DNA from: Alphaproteobacteria bacterium
Lineage (GTDB): Bacteria; Pseudomonadota; Alphaproteobacteria; Rhodobacterales; Rhodobacteraceae
Assembly (NCBI GenBank): GCA_030424705.1
Contig: JAUHWJ010000076.1
Coordinates: 1 to 7,400, forward strand
DNA length: 7,400 nt
Direction of reading: 5' to 3'
Of the stretch, positions 6,034 to 7,400 are shown one piece after another (position 1 is the stretch's first letter; every line of letters begins with the position of its first letter). The notes under the pieces were generated by a model that was given only the letters and a program-made list of their open reading frames with translations, did no database searches and was not told the DNA's origin. The position numbers were made by a program, and so were the translations under genes.

Positions 6034-7400
6034 TCAGTGCGACATCAGATCGTCGAGCGCGCCGGGCTTTTCATGCACGCCGAGCCTGTCGACGATCGTC
6101 GCGCTCGCCTCGTTCATCCCCTTCAGCTCGACCGTCGCCCCTTCCCGCCGGAACTTCAAGACAGCCATGTCCACCGCCGCGACGCTGGAAATGTCCCAGA
6201 TATGCGCGCCGCTCATGTCGATCGTCACATGCTCCAGCGCCTCCCGGAAGTCGAAAGCGGCGAGGAAATCCTCCGCCGAGGCGTAGAAGAGCTGCCCCTC
6301 CACCCGGTAGACGCGGCTCCGGCCGTCCGGCGAGAGGGTCGAGGTCACGCTGAAGATCTGCGCGATCTTGGCGGCGAAGAAGATGCCCGAGAGCAGCACG
6401 CCGATCAGCACCCCCCAGGCGAGGTTGTGCGTCGCCACCACGCCGATCACGGTGGCGACCATGACGACCGAGGAACTGGCCGGATGCTCGCGAATGTTGC
6501 GGAGCGAGGCCCAGCTGAACGTTCCGACAGAGACCATGATCATCACCGCGACGAGCGCCGCCATCGGGATCGAGGCGACGAGATCGCCCAGCACGAGGAT
6601 CATGAAGAGCAGCGCGACGCCCGCGAAGAAGCATGAAAGCCGCCCCCGCCCGCCCGACTGCACGTTGATCACCGACTGCCCGATCATGGCGCAGCCCGCC
6701 ATGCCGCCCAGAAAGCCGGAGCCGATATTGGCGAGCCCCTGGCCCACGCATTCGCGGTTCCGGTCGGATTTCGTGTCCGTCAGGTCGTCCACGATGTTCG
6801 CCGTCATGAGGGATTCGAGCAGGCCGACCACCGCGACGGCGACGGAATAGGGCAGGATGATCAGCAGCGTCTCCAACGTCAGCGGAATTTCCGGCAGGAG
6901 GAAGACGGGGAGCGTGGAGGGCAGCTCGCCCATGTCCCCCACCGTCCGCACCTCCCAGCCGAAGAGCGCGACGGCCCCGGTGATCGCCACGATGCAGACG
7001 AGCGGGGCCGGCACGCTCTTCGTCAGCATCGGCAGGAGGTAGAGGATGGCGAGCCCCGCCGCGATCAGCGGATAGGTGATGGCCGGAACGCCGATCATCT
7101 CGGGCACCTGCGCGAGGAAGATCAGGATCGCGAGGGCGTTGACGAAGCCCGTCATCACCGAGCGGGAGACGAAACGCATCAGCCGGCCGAGCCGGAGCGC
7201 GCCGGCGACGATCTGCAACAGCCCGGCGAGGATCGAGGCGGCGAGGAGGTATTGCAGCCCGTGATCCTTCACGAGATCGACGAAGAGCACCGCCGTCGCC
7301 GCCGTCGCGGCGGAGATCATGCCGGGCCGCCCGCCCGCGATGGCGGTGACGACGGCGATGGCGAAGGAGGCGTAGAGCCCCACTTTCGGGTCCACCCCCG
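6034..7400 (-). CDS. SulP/SLC26-family anion permease with C-terminal STAS domain (5' end outside window)
   Basis: Inner-membrane anion transporter of the SulP family; known members carry sulfate, bicarbonate or dicarboxylates. The frame is open to the window edge and the first visible codons read G-V-D-P-K-V-G-L-Y, an early transmembrane part of SulP proteins, so the GTG at 7395 is internal and perhaps 20-60 residues are missing. Counting from that valine, hydrophobic segments fill residues 7-350. They include GGRPGMISAATAA (21-33), ESLMTAN (194-200) and GGMAGCAMIGQSVIN (230-244), all recognisable SulP positions. A cytoplasmic STAS domain occupies about 361-453, with its DMSGAHIWDISSVAAVD core at 393-409, the region that in related STAS domains takes part in regulation. 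The transported anion cannot be decided. The universal stress gene follows after 16 nt. Confidence 0.92.
   Translation of the reverse strand, partial: GVDPKVGLYASFAIAVVTAIAGGRPGMISAATAATAVLFVDLVKDHGLQYLLAASILAGLLQIVAGALRLGRLMRFVSRSVMTGFVNALAILIFLAQVPEMIGVPAITYPLIAAGLAILYLLPMLTKSVPAPLVCIVAITGAVALFGWEVRTVGDMGELPSTLPVFLLPEIPLTLETLLIILPYSVAVAVVGLLESLMTANIVDDLTDTKSDRNRECVGQGLANIGSGFLGGMAGCAMIGQSVINVQSGGRGRLSCFFAGVALLFMILVLGDLVASIPMAALVAVMIMVSVGTFSWASLRNIREHPASSSVVMVATVIGVVATHNLAWGVLIGVLLSGIFFAAKIAQIFSVTSTLSPDGRSRVYRVEGQLFYASAEDFLAAFDFREALEHVTIDMSGAHIWDISSVAAVDMAVLKFRREGATVELKGMNEASATIVDRLGVHEKPGALDDLMSH

Noticed and set aside
5175..6353. Long plus-strand open frame opposite the stress protein and the end of SulP
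   Set aside because: It is a GC-driven shadow: Arg-rich, no recognisable domain, and opposite two clear genes.
7393..7395. GTG at 7395 as the start of the SulP permease
   Set aside because: The residue lies in the conserved GVDPKVGLY segment inside the family's membrane domain; the gene continues past the window.

Overview
The window is a very GC-rich, densely packed piece of bacterial chromosome. Gene content and style point to an alphaproteobacterium, most likely of the Rhodobacterales type. The support is strong G/C bias at third codon positions, many overlapping or nearly abutting genes, a TAGGTT-type -10 box close to a short leader, and a hemP-bfd-bfr iron cluster. This assignment is inference from composition and gene content, not a database result. 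No gene-free stretch exceeds 300 bases; the longest is the divergent promoter region at about 2414-2582.

Layout. (1) 1-1359, plus strand: the C-terminal four fifths of a hydantoinase B / 5-oxoprolinase-type subunit (hyuB), cut by the window edge. (2) 1363-2413, minus strand: a compact iron/heme operon. In transcription order it is an unrecognised 45-aa protein, hemP (59 aa), bfd (85 aa) and bacterioferritin bfr (162 aa). The first two genes were found by translating the minus strand by hand and are easily missed. (3) About 2414-2582: a divergent promoter region with a sigma70-like promoter in each direction, their -35 boxes 12 bp apart, plus several small dyads. (4) 2583-5090, plus strand: three overlapping genes, a MAPEG-family membrane protein, pmbA/tldE, and a CysQ/inositol-monophosphatase-family phosphatase starting at TTG. 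(5) 5091-5168: a short convergent intergenic region with an AT-rich patch. (6) 5169-7400, minus strand: a SulP/SLC26-type anion permease with a C-terminal STAS domain, cut by the window edge, followed 16 nt later by a tandem-domain universal stress protein.

How the genes work together. In the iron operon, bacterioferritin stores iron, Bfd reduces it so that it can be released, and HemP belongs to a family tied to heme uptake and its control. The leading 45-aa protein overlaps hemP by ATGA and is the least explained gene here. MAPEG, PmbA and CysQ look translationally coupled but have no obvious shared pathway. SulP and Usp are probably co-transcribed, suggesting an anion transporter with a nucleotide-binding stress partner. 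Most of the window is ordinary housekeeping or accessory metabolism. I see no mobile element, CRISPR array, tRNA or rRNA.
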